Source of the DNA: Elusimicrobia bacterium GWA2_61_42
GTDB taxonomy: Bacteria > Elusimicrobiota > Elusimicrobia > Elusimicrobiales > UBA9959
Reading direction: 5' to 3'
NCBI GenBank assembly: GCA_001799615.1
Contig: MGTU01000022.1
Span: forward strand, 29,733 to 93,732
Length of the DNA: 64,000 bases
The notes beneath the pieces were generated by a model. It was not told the origin of the DNA, ran no database searches, and was given only the letters and a program-made list of their open reading frames with translations. Made by a program: the position numbers and the translations under genes. Within the stretch, counting starts at the first letter, position 1. Every line of letters starts with the position of its first letter. Positions 25,859-34,651 of the stretch are shown here, piece after piece.

Positions 25859-26001
25859 GGGGGAGGACGAGGGGGCCGGGTTAGCAAAACCGTCGTTGAG
25901 CCCGCCGCTTGCATAAGCGCGGCGGGCGAATACCGAGTGAGGCCACGGTGTGGCCGAACGCGTTTTGCGTTCCGGCCCCCTTGGCCTCCCCCGACTTCAC
26001 T
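25859..26001 (+). repeat. Copy B of a multibranched structured element
   Basis: Outer arms 25859-25879 and 25972-25992 pair over 21 positions with the same single mismatch and the same plus-strand G-U pair as copy A. Compared with A, at least three outer-stem pairs are changed on both sides (two A-T to G-C near the base, one A-T to G-C near the top), and the inner nine-base stem (25900-25908/25919-25927) has two further compensated pairs around the same TTGCATA loop. The GGCCAC-GGT-GTGGCC hairpin (25941-25955) and the GCAAAAC/GTTTTGC pair are kept. It lies upstream of dnaE on the same strand. Confidence 0.7.
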
Positions 26002-26063
26002 ATCCTGCGGTCCCTTTATGAGGCATTTCTCCCCTGAAATTCCTTAAGGGCTCTATTTATTTA

Positions 26064-26098
26064 TATAATTAAGACCTGTGACCGGGGAAGGGCACAGG
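26064..26098 (+). promoter_or_regulatory. dnaE promoter and leader hairpin
   Basis: TATAAT at 26064-26069 places the transcript start near 26076. The leader then opens with a CCTGTG/CACAGG hairpin (26075-26080 with 26093-26098) and runs to the ATG at 26122 without a Shine-Dalgarno. No convincing -35. Confidence 0.45.
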
Positions 26099-26121
26099 CG
26101 ATTTTACGTTTCTTTATATTA

Positions 26122-29100
26122 ATGAAACCAAGTTTCATACATCTGCATAACCACTCCGAGTACTCGCTGCTTGACGGGATGCTGCGCCTTTCGGACGGCC
26201 ACGGCGGTCCCTCCGATTTCCTCAAATCCCTGGCCGCCCAGCCCGGCAACGCCCTGGCCATCACCGACCACGGCAACATGTACGGCGCCATGGAGTTCTA
26301 CTTCATGGCCAACGCCGTCGGCCTCAAGCCCATCATCGGCTGCGAATGCTACGTGACGCGCGGCTCCCGCAAAGACCGCGACAAGACCACCGGCCGCCGC
26401 GACAACGGGCACATGACCGTGCTCGCGAAAAACGAGACCGGCTACCGCAACCTCATGAAGCTGGTCTCGGCCGCTTTCCTCGAAGGCTTCTACCACGACC
26501 CCCGCATAGATTCCGAGCTCCTCGCCAAGCACGCCGACGGCCTCGTCTGCCTGTCTGGCTGCCTCAAATCCCATATCGCCCGCAACTGCGCCGAAGGCCG
26601 CCTGGACGAAGCCCAGAAAATGGCCATGGAGTACCAGGACATCCTCGGCAAAGGCAATTTCTACCTCGAGATCATGGACCACACCATTCCCGAGGAGCAG
26701 GCCGCCATGGCCGGCCTCATCGAGATCTCCAAGCGCACCGGCATCCCCCTGGTGGCCACCAACGACTGCCATTACCAGAAAAAAGAGGACTGGGAAGCCC
26801 ACGACGCCCATATCTGCATCTCCACCGGCTCGCTGATGGACGACCCCAACCGCATGCGCATGACGCAGCACGAGCTCTATTACAAATCCCCCGAGGAGAT
26901 GATAAAACTCTTCTCCCACACCCCGGAGTCCATAAAGAACACCCTGGTCATCGCCGACATGTGCAACGTAAAGGTGGACACCAGCAAGCTGCACCTGCCC
27001 GCCTTCGACATCCCGGCCGGGTACAAGGACAAGCACCCGGAGGGCGACGGCGACTATTATTATCTGAAGGACCTCTGCGAGGCCGGCCTCAAAAAGAAGG
27101 TGCCAGCCGCCGGGGAAGACTACCGCAAGCGCCTCGAGTTCGAACTGGACACCATTAAAAAAATGGGCTTCTCCAGCTACTTCCTGATAGTCATGGATTT
27201 CATCAACCACGGCCGCAGCATCGGCGTGCCCGTGGGCCCCGGCCGCGGTTCCGGCGCCGGCGCGCTGGTCGCCTACACGCTGGACATCACCCGCGTGGAC
27301 CCGCTGCCCAACTCCCTGCTGTTCGAGCGCTTCCTGAACCCGGGCCGAAAGAGCATGCCCGACCTCGACATCGACTTCTCCGACGACGGCCGCGAGAAGG
27401 TGGTGCAGTACGTGCGCGAAAAGTACGGCTCCAACCGCGTGGCCAATATCATCACTTACGGCACCATCAAGGCCAAGAGCGCCGTGCGCGACGTGGGCCG
27501 CGTGATGGGCATCCCCCTCGCCGACGTGAACGCCATAGCCAAGCTGGTCCCCTCCGACCTCGGCACCACCCTCTACAAGGCTCTGAACGACGTGAACGAG
27601 CTCAAGGAGTACCAGCGCGATCCCAAGATCAAGAAGATGTTCGACATCGCCCTGAAGGTGGAGGGCCTGCGCCGCCAGACCGGCGTGCACGCCGCCGGCG
27701 TGGTCATCTCCAAGGACGACGTCACCGACTACGTGCCGCTGGCCAACCGCAACAACAAGGACGTCATCACCACCCAGTACGACGGCAATATGCTGGGCGC
27801 CCTGGGCATGCTCAAGGTGGACTTCCTGGGCCTGCGCACGCTTACCATCATCGAGACGGCCTCCGAATTCATCCGCAAGATGCCCGGCAAGGCGGATTTC
27901 GACATCTACTCCGTCCCCGTGGACGACAAGAAGACCTTCGACCTGCTCTGCGACGGCAAGACCACCGGCGTCTTCCAGCTGGAAAGCGACGGCATGAAGA
28001 AGCTGGTGAAGGGCCTCAAGCCCACCGCGTTCAGCGACATCGCCGCGCTGGTCGCGCTGTACCGTCCCGGCCCCATCGAGAGCGGCATGCTCGAGATGTT
28101 CGTCGAGCGCAAGCACGGCCGGAAAAAGATAGTCTACGACCACCCGCTGCTCGAGCCCATCCTGAAGGACACCTACGGCACCATGGTGTACCAGGAACAG
28201 GTCATGGAGATCTCCAAGCGCCTGGCCGATTTCACCCCGTCCGAGGCCGACGACTTCCGCAAAGCCATGGGCAAGAAGAAGCTGGACGCCATGGAGAAGC
28301 TGCGCGTCAAATTCGTAGACCAGTCCAAGAAGTTCCACGACATCTCCAACAAACTCTCCAGCAAGATCTTCGACGACATGGCCAAGTTCGCCGGCTACGG
28401 CTTCAACAAGTCCCACTCGGTGGCCTACGCCCTGGTGGCGTACCATACCGCCTGGCTGAAGGCCAACTACCCCGTGGAGTTCATGGCGGCGCTGCTGACC
28501 AGCGAGATCGGCAAGAGCGCCGTGAATTCGGAGGAGAAGGAGAACAAGCTGGTCACCTACATCGGCGAGGCCCAGGACATGGAGATAGAGATAGCCGGGC
28601 CCAGCGTGAACCGCTCGTTCAAGAAATTTTCGATAGAGGACCACAACGGCAAGCCGGCCATCCGCTTCGCGCTGACCGCGGTGAAGAACGTGGGCGAGGC
28701 CGTGGTGGAGGGCATCGTGGCCGAGCGCGACAGGAACGGGCCGTTCCGCTCCTTCGAGGAATTTACGCTGCGCGCCGATTCCAAGCAGCTCAACAAGCGC
28801 GTGGTGGAGTCCCTGGCCAAAGGCGGGGCTTTCGACGGCTTCTATCCCGCCGAAAAGCCGGAGATCTCCCGCACCAAGGCCATGGAGGCCGTGGAGCTGT
28901 TCTGCGGCGGCAAGAATAGCCGCGACTGCAACCAGGCCATGCTCTTCGGCGAGGAAAAGAAAGCCTCCGCCGTGATGAGCGAGCACGCGCTGCTGAAGAA
29001 CGAGCGCGAAGTGCTGGGGTTCTATTTCTCGGGCCACCCGCTCAACAGCTACCGCCGCCACCTCGCCATGGTCTCCAACGCCCAGGCCGACAAACTGCTG

Positions 29101-29634
29101 GCCGGCGGTTTCGAGGAAGGCGCCATGGTGCGCGTGGCCGGCATAGTGGCGCAGTTCAAGAACATGCAGACCAAGAAGACCGGGGAGGCCATGGCCAAGT
29201 TCGAGGTGGAGGACCTGACCGGCAATATCGGCGTCTGCCTGTTCCCCAAGAAATACAAAATGTACGGTTCGCAGCTGGGGCCCAACAAGGTGGTGGTGGT
29301 CACCGGCAAGGTGCAGAAATCCGATTTCGGCGAGCAGAACTACGAACTTATAGCGGAAGAGGCCTACAGCCTTTTCGACGCGATGAACAAATGGGCCCGC
29401 GGGCTGGTGGTGAACCTGCCCGAGGGCATACTTTTCGACGAGAAGCAGCTGCACGAGCTGAAAAGCGCGCTGGGCAAAAGCCACGGCGCGTGCCCGGTGT
29501 ATTTCCAGGTGAACGCCGGGCGCGGCACCTATATGATAGAGACCACGGAACGCGTGGCCCTGAGCGACGCGCTGCTGCACGAGATAGAAAGGCTGCTGGG
29601 GGACAAGACATGGAAAGTGGAAAGCGGATTCTGA
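26122..29634 (+). CDS. dnaE: DNA polymerase III alpha subunit
   Basis: Replicative DNA polymerase catalytic subunit, 1170 residues, full-length DnaE type. The N-terminal PHP domain carries HLHNHSEYSLLDG (residue 7 on) and ITDHGNM. The polymerase core has GPGRGSGAGAL near 372, the catalytic Asp pair in PDLDIDFSD at 413-421 and GYGFNKSHSVAYALVAYHTAW near 756. Helix-hairpin-helix and OB-fold regions follow (OB near 1000-1080), and the C-terminus is short. The ATG is at 26122. It opens a plus-strand run that continues to dapA at 37296; the next gene starts 25 bases before its stop. The very long minus-strand reading frame here is a composition shadow. Confidence 0.97.
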   Translation: MKPSFIHLHNHSEYSLLDGMLRLSDGHGGPSDFLKSLAAQPGNALAITDHGNMYGAMEFYFMANAVGLKPIIGCECYVTRGSRKDRDKTTGRRDNGHMTVLAKNETGYRNLMKLVSAAFLEGFYHDPRIDSELLAKHADGLVCLSGCLKSHIARNCAEGRLDEAQKMAMEYQDILGKGNFYLEIMDHTIPEEQAAMAGLIEISKRTGIPLVATNDCHYQKKEDWEAHDAHICISTGSLMDDPNRMRMTQHELYYKSPEEMIKLFSHTPESIKNTLVIADMCNVKVDTSKLHLPAFDIPAGYKDKHPEGDGDYYYLKDLCEAGLKKKVPAAGEDYRKRLEFELDTIKKMGFSSYFLIVMDFINHGRSIGVPVGPGRGSGAGALVAYTLDITRVDPLPNSLLFERFLNPGRKSMPDLDIDFSDDGREKVVQYVREKYGSNRVANIITYGTIKAKSAVRDVGRVMGIPLADVNAIAKLVPSDLGTTLYKALNDVNELKEYQRDPKIKKMFDIALKVEGLRRQTGVHAAGVVISKDDVTDYVPLANRNNKDVITTQYDGNMLGALGMLKVDFLGLRTLTIIETASEFIRKMPGKADFDIYSVPVDDKKTFDLLCDGKTTGVFQLESDGMKKLVKGLKPTAFSDIAALVALYRPGPIESGMLEMFVERKHGRKKIVYDHPLLEPILKDTYGTMVYQEQVMEISKRLADFTPSEADDFRKAMGKKKLDAMEKLRVKFVDQSKKFHDISNKLSSKIFDDMAKFAGYGFNKSHSVAYALVAYHTAWLKANYPVEFMAALLTSEIGKSAVNSEEKENKLVTYIGEAQDMEIEIAGPSVNRSFKKFSIEDHNGKPAIRFALTAVKNVGEAVVEGIVAERDRNGPFRSFEEFTLRADSKQLNKRVVESLAKGGAFDGFYPAEKPEISRTKAMEAVELFCGGKNSRDCNQAMLFGEEKKASAVMSEHALLKNEREVLGFYFSGHPLNSYRRHLAMVSNAQADKLLAGGFEEGAMVRVAGIVAQFKNMQTKKTGEAMAKFEVEDLTGNIGVCLFPKKYKMYGSQLGPNKVVVVTGKVQKSDFGEQNYELIAEEAYSLFDAMNKWARGLVVNLPEGILFDEKQLHELKSALGKSHGACPVYFQVNAGRGTYMIETTERVALSDALLHEIERLLGDKTWKVESGF

Positions 29635-29981
29635 TAGCGGACGACGACCCCGATATAATCGACCTGCTGGAGTCCTACTTCACCCGGGCCGGTTTCCGGG
29701 TGACCGCCAAGGTCAACGGCAAGGACGCGCTGCAGGCGGCCGAGGCCGAGAAGTTCGACCTGGTGCTGCTGGACGTGATGATGCCTTACATCGACGGCTA
29801 CCACGTGGCCAGCGAAATTTCCTCGCGGCTGGGCTCGGACGCGCCGAAAATAATAATAATGACCTCGCGGGACGTGGCCAGCGAAAAGGGCATCGCCCTG
29901 CTCAGCGGCGCCACCGACGCCGTGCAGAAGCCGTTCTCGCTGGACGAGCTGGACGCCAAGGTGAAGGCCGCGCTGGAATAA
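29610..29981 (+). CDS. Single-domain response regulator (CheY-like receiver)
   Basis: 123 residues consisting only of a receiver domain. The acidic pocket is in IADDDPD (residues 8-14), the phosphorylated Asp in LLDVMMPYIDG near 53, the switch Thr in IIMTSRD and the conserved Lys in VQKPFS near 106. No DNA-binding or enzymatic output domain follows. ATG 29610 lies 25 bases inside dnaE with GGGGGA upstream, so expression is coupled to the polymerase gene; longer frames upstream lie wholly within dnaE. Its partner kinase is not in the window. Confidence 0.9.
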   Translation: MESGKRILIADDDPDIIDLLESYFTRAGFRVTAKVNGKDALQAAEAEKFDLVLLDVMMPYIDGYHVASEISSRLGSDAPKIIIMTSRDVASEKGIALLSGATDAVQKPFSLDELDAKVKAALE

Positions 29982-30023
29982 GGTCGCGCTGTTTTTTTAA
30001 AATAAACGTTAAGGAAGGTAAAA

Positions 30024-30773
30024 ATGAAAAAGCTCAATATCGTGCTCTCCCTGCTGCTGCTGGCCGCGGCGCCCGCCCTGGCCGGCAAGGACAAGGCGGC
30101 CGGTGAAGCGGTAGTCCTGCCCGACGTGGAAATGATAGACGTTCCCACCGCCGGCATCCTGGACTACTACGGCTTCATGGTGAAGACCCGCTTTTACTCG
30201 GACGGCGGCGTGCTGGGCGCGCTGAACTTCGGCGTGCTCGAGCGTTTGAACCTCGGCGCGGCCATGACCATCGACAAGCTGGTCGGCTCCGATTCCGGGA
30301 TAAAGATGCGCAAGCCGGAGATCCAGGTGAAGTTCCGCTTCTACGACGGCGGCTACTACATCCCCGCCGCGGCCGTAGGCTACGACGGCCAGGGCTACTA
30401 CTATAACCCCGTCAGCAAGAAATACCTGGAAAAAGGCAAAGGCCTATACCTGGTGGGCTCCAAAGAGATAGGCGTGCCCAGCCTGGTGCTGCACGGCGGC
30501 CTCAACGTGCCGGACTTCGACAACAACTACCTTTTCGGCTTCCTCGGCGTGAACTACACCCTCGAGGACAAGATCGCCTTCATGCTGGAGCTGGACAACA
30601 TGTTCCATTCCAACGACCCTTCCCGCCTGAACGCCGGCACGCGCATCTACATCACGCCGTATTTCCAGCTGGACCTGGCCATGCGCGAGATAGGCCGCAA
30701 CGGCAAGTTCGACAACGGCGACAGCCGCAAGGCCGAGCGTATCGTGCAGATGCGCTACAACACCAGTTTCTAA
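30024..30773 (+). CDS. Secreted, probably outer-membrane beta-barrel protein
   Basis: 249 residues with a signal peptide (MKKLNIVLSLLLLAAAPALA). The mature part consists of alternating strands (FMVKTRFYSDGG, PEIQVKFRFYDGGYYIPAAAV, YLFGFLGVNYTLEDKIAFMLELD) and ends in Phe, like outer-membrane barrels of about ten to twelve strands; YjbH-like proteins show a similar pattern. Function unknown. AAGGAAGG lies seven bases before the ATG. It sits between the receiver protein and phosphofructokinase with short gaps. Confidence 0.75.
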   Translation: MKKLNIVLSLLLLAAAPALAGKDKAAGEAVVLPDVEMIDVPTAGILDYYGFMVKTRFYSDGGVLGALNFGVLERLNLGAAMTIDKLVGSDSGIKMRKPEIQVKFRFYDGGYYIPAAAVGYDGQGYYYNPVSKKYLEKGKGLYLVGSKEIGVPSLVLHGGLNVPDFDNNYLFGFLGVNYTLEDKIAFMLELDNMFHSNDPSRLNAGTRIYITPYFQLDLAMREIGRNGKFDNGDSRKAERIVQMRYNTSF

Positions 30774-30797
30774 TTTAATCTTCACAGGAGAACCTCT

Positions 30798-31832
30798 ATG
30801 AAAAAAAAGATCGGCATCCTTACCGGCGGCGGCGACTGCCCGGGGCTTAACCCGGCCATCCGCGGCTGCGTCTACGGGGCGGAGAAGTACGGCTACGAAT
30901 GCGTCGGCATCACCGACGGCTGGAAAGGCCTGGTTGAGGGCACCACCACCCCGCTCAGCCGCGAGATAACCGAATACATCATCATGAAGGGCGGCACGAT
31001 GCTGGGCACCTCCCGCACCAACCCTTACAAGGTGGAGGGGAACGTGGACAAATGCCTCGCGACCTTCAAGAAGCTGGGCCTGCACGCGCTGGTCGCCATG
31101 GGCGGCGACGACACGCTGGGCGTGGCCACCAAGCTCTACCGCGACCACAAGCTTAACGTCATCGGCGTGCCCAAGACCATGGACAACGACCTGAACGTCA
31201 CCGACTTCACCTTCGGCTTCGATACCTCGGTGACCAAGGCCATGGAGGCCGCCCAGGCCCTGCTCGACACCGGGGCCAGCCACCACCGCGTGATGGTGCT
31301 GGAGGTTATGGGCCGGCACGCCGGCTGGGTAGCCCTCTATACCGGCATCGCCGCCGCCGCGGACTACGTCTGCATCCCGGAGCGCCAGATAAATACCGAA
31401 GAGATGATCAAAAAGATCAAAGACGCCTACGCGAGGAAGAAATACGCGCTGGTGGTCACCAGCGAGGCTTCCGAACTGCCCGCCGCCGGGGAAGATAAGT
31501 CCAAGCACGCCGTAGACCAGTTCGGGCACCGCATCCTGAAGGACCGGGGCATGGGCGAGCACATAGCCTCCTTCATCGAGAAGCAGACCGGCATCGAGAC
31601 CCGCTCCGCCGTGATAGGCCATATGCAGCGCGGCGGCGCCCCCACGCTGTTCGACCGCATGCTGGCCACCCGCGTGGGCCTGAAGGCCGCGGAGCTGGTG
31701 CGCGACGGCCAGTGGGGCCAGATGAGCGCGCTGGTAGGCAACAAGTACGTCGGCGTGCCGCTCGAGAACGCCACCGGAGAGCTGAAGACCGTCAACAAAG
31801 AATGGTTCGACCTGATGGAAGTGCTGTTCTAG
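30798..31832 (+). CDS. pfp: Phosphofructokinase, probably PPi-dependent
   Basis: Phosphorylates fructose 6-phosphate in glycolysis. 344 residues, PfkA superfamily. GGGDCPGLNPAIRG near residue 10 binds the donor phosphate; PKTMDND at 124-130 contains the catalytic Asp; MGRHAGWVAL and the RGGAPTLFDR motif bind substrate. GGDDT at 101-105 has Asp where ATP-dependent PfkA has Gly, and Lys replaces Gly at 125 in PGTIDND; this Asp/Lys pair is the accepted mark of pyrophosphate-dependent enzymes, making glycolysis here reversible at this step. AGGAG precedes the ATG. It is followed after 12 bases by the HAMP protein. Confidence 0.88.
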   Translation: MKKKIGILTGGGDCPGLNPAIRGCVYGAEKYGYECVGITDGWKGLVEGTTTPLSREITEYIIMKGGTMLGTSRTNPYKVEGNVDKCLATFKKLGLHALVAMGGDDTLGVATKLYRDHKLNVIGVPKTMDNDLNVTDFTFGFDTSVTKAMEAAQALLDTGASHHRVMVLEVMGRHAGWVALYTGIAAAADYVCIPERQINTEEMIKKIKDAYARKKYALVVTSEASELPAAGEDKSKHAVDQFGHRILKDRGMGEHIASFIEKQTGIETRSAVIGHMQRGGAPTLFDRMLATRVGLKAAELVRDGQWGQMSALVGNKYVGVPLENATGELKTVNKEWFDLMEVLF

Positions 31833-31844
31833 ATAAGGAGTTTT

Positions 31845-32390
31845 ATGACCGAGAATCCCCAAGCTAAGGCGCCGGCGCAGTTCCAGCGCAAGACCATACT
31901 GATCAAGAAGCACCTGCAGTACCGCTACATGGCGCTCATTTTCCTGAGCGTCCTGCTGGCCTTCATCGTGGTGGGCCTGGACATGCTCTGGACGGTCTCC
32001 AAGGTGGTCAACGAGCACCCCATGATGCAGCCGCTGCTCGAGGAGTTCTCCGCCATGATGCCGCTGTTCGGCATCAAGATAGTGATGTACATGGTGATGG
32101 TGCTCATCGTTTCCGCCGTGGTCTCCCACCGCATGGCCGGGCCGATCTTCAAGTTCGAGAAGAGCTGCGCCACCGTGGCCGAAGGCGACCTGGCGCACCG
32201 CGTCTACCTGCGTAAAGGCGACCAGCTGACCGAGCTGCAGGACCAGTTCAACAACATGGCCGGGGCCCTGAACGAGGTGGTGCGGGAATATGAGCGCTTC
32301 CGCGTGGAAGCGGCCGCCGCCGGGCTGCAGGACCAGGCCGGGGCGGTGCAGAAGAAAGTGTCGGAGATAATGCCCAGGTTCAAGGTGTAA
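31845..32390 (+). CDS. Membrane protein with HAMP domain and no output
   Basis: 181 residues. Two transmembrane helices (about 28-50 and 75-97) flank a short loop of about 25 residues, followed by a HAMP domain starting HRMAGPIFKFEKSCATVAEGDL, a DQLTELQDQFNNMAGALNEV helix and a coiled C-terminal tail. No kinase, cyclase or methyl-accepting region follows, although HAMP normally relays a signal to one. It may form a membrane scaffold or work with the receiver protein encoded upstream. ATAAGGAG precedes the ATG, and three bases separate it from the TolC-like gene. Confidence 0.8.
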   Translation: MTENPQAKAPAQFQRKTILIKKHLQYRYMALIFLSVLLAFIVVGLDMLWTVSKVVNEHPMMQPLLEEFSAMMPLFGIKIVMYMVMVLIVSAVVSHRMAGPIFKFEKSCATVAEGDLAHRVYLRKGDQLTELQDQFNNMAGALNEVVREYERFRVEAAAAGLQDQAGAVQKKVSEIMPRFKV

Positions 32391-32393
32391 CGC

Positions 32394-33674
32394 ATGAAGT
32401 TAGCCGCAGTACTTACCCTCGCCCTGGCGGCGTGCCCGGCCGCGGCCCAGAACGGCGGCGGGGCCCTTACGATAGACGACGCCGTTTCGCTGGCCGTGAA
32501 GAACAGCCCGGCGGCGCTGGCCGCCGAGCAGGACATCATCATAGCCAGGCAGCGCGTGCGCGAGGCGCGCTTCATGGCGCTGCCGCAGCTTACGCTTTCC
32601 GGGACGGCCAGCCGCGTGAACCTGGAATACCCGGCGGTGCTGGGCGCCGAGCTCGGCGAGCGGTTCCTGGACCCCTCCATCAGCGACACTTTCTACACCC
32701 TGCGCGCTCAGGCTTTGCAGCCGCTTTATACCGGCGGCAAGAATACGAATACCCTTAAACTGGCCAAAACCGCCCATAACCAGGCCAAGGTCAATTACGA
32801 AACCGCCAAAGCCGAAGCCGCGCTGGCGGCCAAGAAGGCTTTTTACAACCTGCTGTACCAGCGCCGGCTGAGCGCGGTCTCGCGCGACTGGTTTAAGCGC
32901 GCCGGGGCGCTGAACGCCGCGCTGCGCAAGGACGCCTTCGAGGAACTGGAGGCGGCCATTCTCCTGTCCGGCATGGCCGACCGGGCCCAGCAGGCCGAAA
33001 GCGGGGAGGACGCCGCAGTAACGGGATTTCTGCAGGCGCTTAACCGCGAACCCGGCTACCAGCCGGCGCTGGACGGCATTTTCGCGCCGCTGCCGGTGGA
33101 GACCGAGCCTACGCGCAGCCTGGTTACCGCCATGGAGATGCGTTCCGAACTGAAGAGCGAACTTTATAAAGCCCAGATGGACGATATCGCCGTGAACATG
33201 GCCATGGTGCGCCGCTACCCGACCATTTACCTGGGCGCCAGCTACGACGTGAACGCCTATAAGATGTCCGACCTCGGCGACAATTCCGTGCGGGCGAATA
33301 ACTGGCTGGCCTCGCTGGCTATCAGGTTCCCGCTGTCCTACGACGTGTGGACGCAGGTGCAGCAGCGCAGGGCCCAGCAGCGCCAGGGCGAGCTCAAGCG
33401 CGCCGAACTGCAGGATAAAATACGTTTTGAGATCATTGCCGCCCACAAAGAGGCCGTTTTCTGGCAGGCCGAGGCCGGCAAGCTGGCGGACGAAGCCGCG
33501 CGCATGAAAACCGCCTACGAGGCGGCGCTGCGTTCGGGGAGGCCTTCCATGGCGGCTTTGCGCCTGATGAGCACGCTGTGCGAACTGGAGAAGAAAGCCG
33601 CCGACGCGGTTTATACCCAGCTGATGGCGCGCATACGCCTGGAATGGGCGAGGGGCCGGGATTTCGCGCGGTAG
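32394..33674 (+). CDS. TolC-family outer-membrane efflux protein
   Basis: 426 residues with a signal peptide (KLAAVLTLALAACPAAAQ). Two repeats of long helices with a beta segment each, as in TolC: ALTIDDAVSLAVKNSPALAA-like start near residue 25, the TLRAQALQPLYTGGKNTNTLKLAK strand-helix near 105, and a second repeat with AKLQLAIRFPLSYDVWTQVQQRRAQQRQGEL-like order near 315. Such proteins form trimeric channels through the outer membrane for type I secretion or efflux. No inner-membrane pump or adaptor gene is adjacent, so its partner is elsewhere. It is in the same run as the patatin. Confidence 0.85.
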   Translation: MKLAAVLTLALAACPAAAQNGGGALTIDDAVSLAVKNSPAALAAEQDIIIARQRVREARFMALPQLTLSGTASRVNLEYPAVLGAELGERFLDPSISDTFYTLRAQALQPLYTGGKNTNTLKLAKTAHNQAKVNYETAKAEAALAAKKAFYNLLYQRRLSAVSRDWFKRAGALNAALRKDAFEELEAAILLSGMADRAQQAESGEDAAVTGFLQALNREPGYQPALDGIFAPLPVETEPTRSLVTAMEMRSELKSELYKAQMDDIAVNMAMVRRYPTIYLGASYDVNAYKMSDLGDNSVRANNWLASLAIRFPLSYDVWTQVQQRRAQQRQGELKRAELQDKIRFEIIAAHKEAVFWQAEAGKLADEAARMKTAYEAALRSGRPSMAALRLMSTLCELEKKAADAVYTQLMARIRLEWARGRDFAR

Positions 33675-33697
33675 ACCGTCTGCCGGGCGTCAGTTTA

Positions 33698-34651
33698 ATG
33701 AAACTTCTGTTTAAGATCATATTGCTTTGCTTACTGCCGGCTTTGGGGCCGGCAGCGGGTTTTGCGCAGGAAAACGACGACACCATCCTGCGCGACGCCC
33801 TCTGGACCCGCGCGGCCTCGTCCAAACCGCCGGCCCGGCCGGCCGTGGGACTGGCCCTCTCCGGCGGCGGCGCGCGCGGTTTCGCCCATACGGGCGTGCT
33901 GGAGGCCCTGGAATACGCCGGCTTCCCGGTGGATTACGTCTCGGGCACTTCCATGGGCTCCGTCATAGGCGCCCTTTACGCCTCGGGTCAGCCGGTGGAC
34001 GAGATCTGGGGTTTCGGCAGGGACGCCGCCAAGTTCAAAGTGTCCAGCGACTTCAAAAGCATAAAACTGCTGCGGCTGCTGATAACCGACAAGCTGATAA
34101 CGCCCACCTACATCACCCGGTTCATAGAGGGGAGCCTGGGAGCGCTTACCTTTGAGAAACTTAAAAAACCTTTCGCCTGCACGGCCATGGACATGCGTAC
34201 CGGCGAGAAGATAGTTTTTACCGACGGCCCCCTGGCCATAGCGGTGCGCTCCAGCGTGAACCTGCCGGGGATCTTCGCCCCGGTGCAGTACCGCCAGCGC
34301 TACCTGGTGGACGGCGGCGTGGTGGACTTTATCCCCATAGAAGCCGCCCGCCGCCTGGGAGCGGAATGGGTGCTGGCCAGCGTGACGGAGAGCGCGGCCG
34401 ACAAGATGCCGGACAACGTGCTGATGTCGCTGCTGCAGGTGATAGACATCCGCGGCTCGCTGCTGGCGCGCGAGTCGGAGAAAAACGCGAATTTCGTGCT
34501 TAAGCCCTCCGTGGGAGACATCTCCGTGGCCGATTTCGACCGCTGCATGGAGGCCGGGGAGGCCGGCCTGCTGGAAGCCTCGCGCCGCGTGGACGCCGCC
34601 CGGGAAGCCTACCTGATATTTTCGGCCCCGCGCATAGTGGAGAAACTATGA
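33698..34651 (+). CDS. Exported patatin-like phospholipase
   Basis: 317 residues with a signal peptide (MKLLFKIILLCLLPALGPA). The patatin domain carries the oxyanion-hole motif GGGARGFAH near residue 55, the nucleophile Ser in GTSMG near 83 and the Asp of the dyad in VDGGVVDF near 206, so the enzyme should hydrolyse acyl esters in the periplasm or outer membrane. RssA/PlpD-like proteins have the same domain; no barrel follows here. ATG 33698 is used because the signal peptide starts there; the frame opens earlier inside the TolC-like gene. Its stop overlaps the next start. Confidence 0.88.
   Translation: MKLLFKIILLCLLPALGPAAGFAQENDDTILRDALWTRAASSKPPARPAVGLALSGGGARGFAHTGVLEALEYAGFPVDYVSGTSMGSVIGALYASGQPVDEIWGFGRDAAKFKVSSDFKSIKLLRLLITDKLITPTYITRFIEGSLGALTFEKLKKPFACTAMDMRTGEKIVFTDGPLAIAVRSSVNLPGIFAPVQYRQRYLVDGGVVDFIPIEAARRLGAEWVLASVTESAADKMPDNVLMSLLQVIDIRGSLLARESEKNANFVLKPSVGDISVADFDRCMEAGEAGLLEASRRVDAAREAYLIFSAPRIVEKL

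Noticed and set aside
26119..29580. A 1153-residue open frame on the minus strand
   Set aside because: It mirrors dnaE, which has every polymerase motif. Long antisense frames are expected at this GC content, and this one has a low-complexity composition with no family match.
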